A stretch of 6,756 bases of DNA from an uncultured Selenomonadales bacterium. GTDB lineage: Bacteria > Bacillota > Negativicutes > Selenomonadales > Selenomonadaceae. The notes beneath the pieces are model-generated. The model was given only the letters and a program-made list of their open reading frames with translations. It was not told where the DNA came from and ran no database searches. The first letter of the stretch is position 1; every line of letters begins with the position of its first letter. Location: NCBI GenBank assembly GCA_937877565.1, contig CALFJB010000086.1, positions 1-6,756 on the forward strand, written 5' to 3'. Shown piece after piece: positions 6,181 through 6,756 of the stretch. The position numbers were made by a program, and so were the translations under genes.

Positions 6181-6756
6181 ATGAGTAAAAAGATTTTAAT
6201 CGTGGATGACGAAAGAGCCATTGTTGATATATTAAATCATAATCTCAAAAGAGAAGGCTATGATACCGTTCAAGCTTATGACGGAGAAGAAGCTTTAAAT
6301 AGAGTAAAAGAAGAAAAACCAGATTTAATCTTATTAGATGTGATGTTACCTAAAGTAGATGGATTTACTGTCTGCAAAACGATTAGACAAACAAGCAACA
6401 CACCAATTATTATGGTTACAGCCAAAGAGGATGTAGTAGATAAAGTCATTGGGTTAGAACTAGGAGCAGATGACTATATTACCAAGCCTTTTAGCGTGAG
6501 AGAAGTAATGGCAAGAGTGAAGGCAAACTTAAGAAAATGGGATGAAATTGAAACAAGCATGAAAGCATCAGAGGGTGACCAACAACTACTAAGTTTTGGA
6601 CCATTGACTCTTGATACCTATAAATATGAAGCAAAAGTGAGTGGAAAAAGTGTAGAACTAACCCTAAGAGAATTTGAATTACTAAAGTTTTTAGCAACAC
6701 AACAAGGACAGGTATTTTCAAGAGAAGAACTTTTCGAAAAAGTATGGGGTTATGAG
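6181..6756 (+). CDS. walR: WalR-like OmpR-family response regulator (3' end cut by the window)
   Basis: The first 192 residues of a response regulator normally ~230 long; the frame runs open to the window edge. The receiver domain (1-~120) has the acidic pair D9/D10, phospho-acceptor D53 in LLLDVMLP, T80 and K102 in TKPF. The stretches KVIGLELGADDYITKPFS and MARVKANLRKW resemble WalR (YycF) of Bacillus closely. The start of the winged-helix DNA-binding domain is present (LTLREFELLKFL to VFSREELFEKVWGYE). The recognition helix and C-terminus lie outside. WalR, phosphorylated by the kinase WalK, controls cell-wall hydrolases and is essential in many Firmicutes. walK would be expected immediately downstream but cannot be seen. 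ATG 6181 is chosen from its ribosome site; in-frame GTG 6178 is a less likely alternative. PhoP is a related possibility, but WalR fits better by recalled sequence. Confidence 0.85.
   Translation, partial: MSKKILIVDDERAIVDILNHNLKREGYDTVQAYDGEEALNRVKEEKPDLILLDVMLPKVDGFTVCKTIRQTSNTPIIMVTAKEDVVDKVIGLELGADDYITKPFSVREVMARVKANLRKWDEIETSMKASEGDQQLLSFGPLTLDTYKYEAKVSGKSVELTLREFELLKFLATQQGQVFSREELFEKVWGYE

Noticed and set aside
5985..6221. Antisense 78-residue frame across the terminator and promoter region
   Set aside because: It translates the terminator, the promoter and the ATTAGAAG repeat. It has no ribosome site and has low complexity.
6491..6721. Antisense Leu/His-rich frame inside the response regulator
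   Set aside because: It is a shadow of the clear WalR-like coding frame.
1..6756. CRISPR array, tRNA or rRNA genes, transposase or integrase
   Set aside because: No regularly spaced identical repeats with unique spacers, no cloverleaf or rRNA-like sequence and no recombinase motifs were found. The left-end repeats have self-complementary, irregular spacing.

Overview
This window reads as two pieces of bacterial DNA with different base composition. They are joined inside one gene. From the left edge to about position 2043 the DNA is GC-richer: a hand count of 1501-1560 gives 36/60 G+C, and the codons favour CGC/CGA for Arg, GGC for Gly and GCG for Ala. From about 2105 to the right edge it is AT-rich: a hand count of 2401-2460 gives 15/60 G+C, and the codons favour AGA, GGA and TTA. 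Both parts look like Firmicutes. The left part resembles Negativicutes or a similar lineage, judged from the style of its PcrA N-terminus. The right part resembles an AT-rich, gut-type Bacilli or Clostridia lineage using the standard code (TGG for Trp; TAA and TAG as stops). These assignments are inferences from style, not database results. The simplest explanation is a metagenomic assembly chimera, with recent recombination as the alternative.

Layout: 1-186 holds three copies of a short, hairpin-forming intergenic repeat. 200-1381 encodes a zinc-ribbon protein with a TRAFAC-type GTPase domain. 1404-3638 is a full-length UvrD/PcrA-type DNA helicase reading frame that contains the composition switch just upstream of its DEYQD motif. 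3650-4626 is a small operon, behind an extended -10 promoter, of two related type IV pilin-like proteins. The first is broken by a one-base frameshift and the second appears to start with ACG. A terminator follows at 4654-4685. About 260 bp of A-rich DNA without a recognisable gene comes next, then a promoter and a membrane-anchored M23 (LytM-type) peptidoglycan endopeptidase (4946-5995) with its own terminator. A near-consensus promoter then drives a WalR-like OmpR-family response regulator (6181 onward), cut by the right edge.

Functionally, the right half pairs a cell-wall hydrolase with a WalR-like regulator. WalR is known to control peptidoglycan hydrolases, including M23 enzymes, in Bacillus and Staphylococcus. 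The two pilin-like genes form a separate unit whose pilus or secretion machinery is not visible here. The left half shows only that a GTPase gene lies 22 bp upstream of pcrA. I see no convincing new multi-gene system. The most useful observations are the chimeric pcrA, the damaged or unusually started pilin pair, and the three-copy repeat at the left end.
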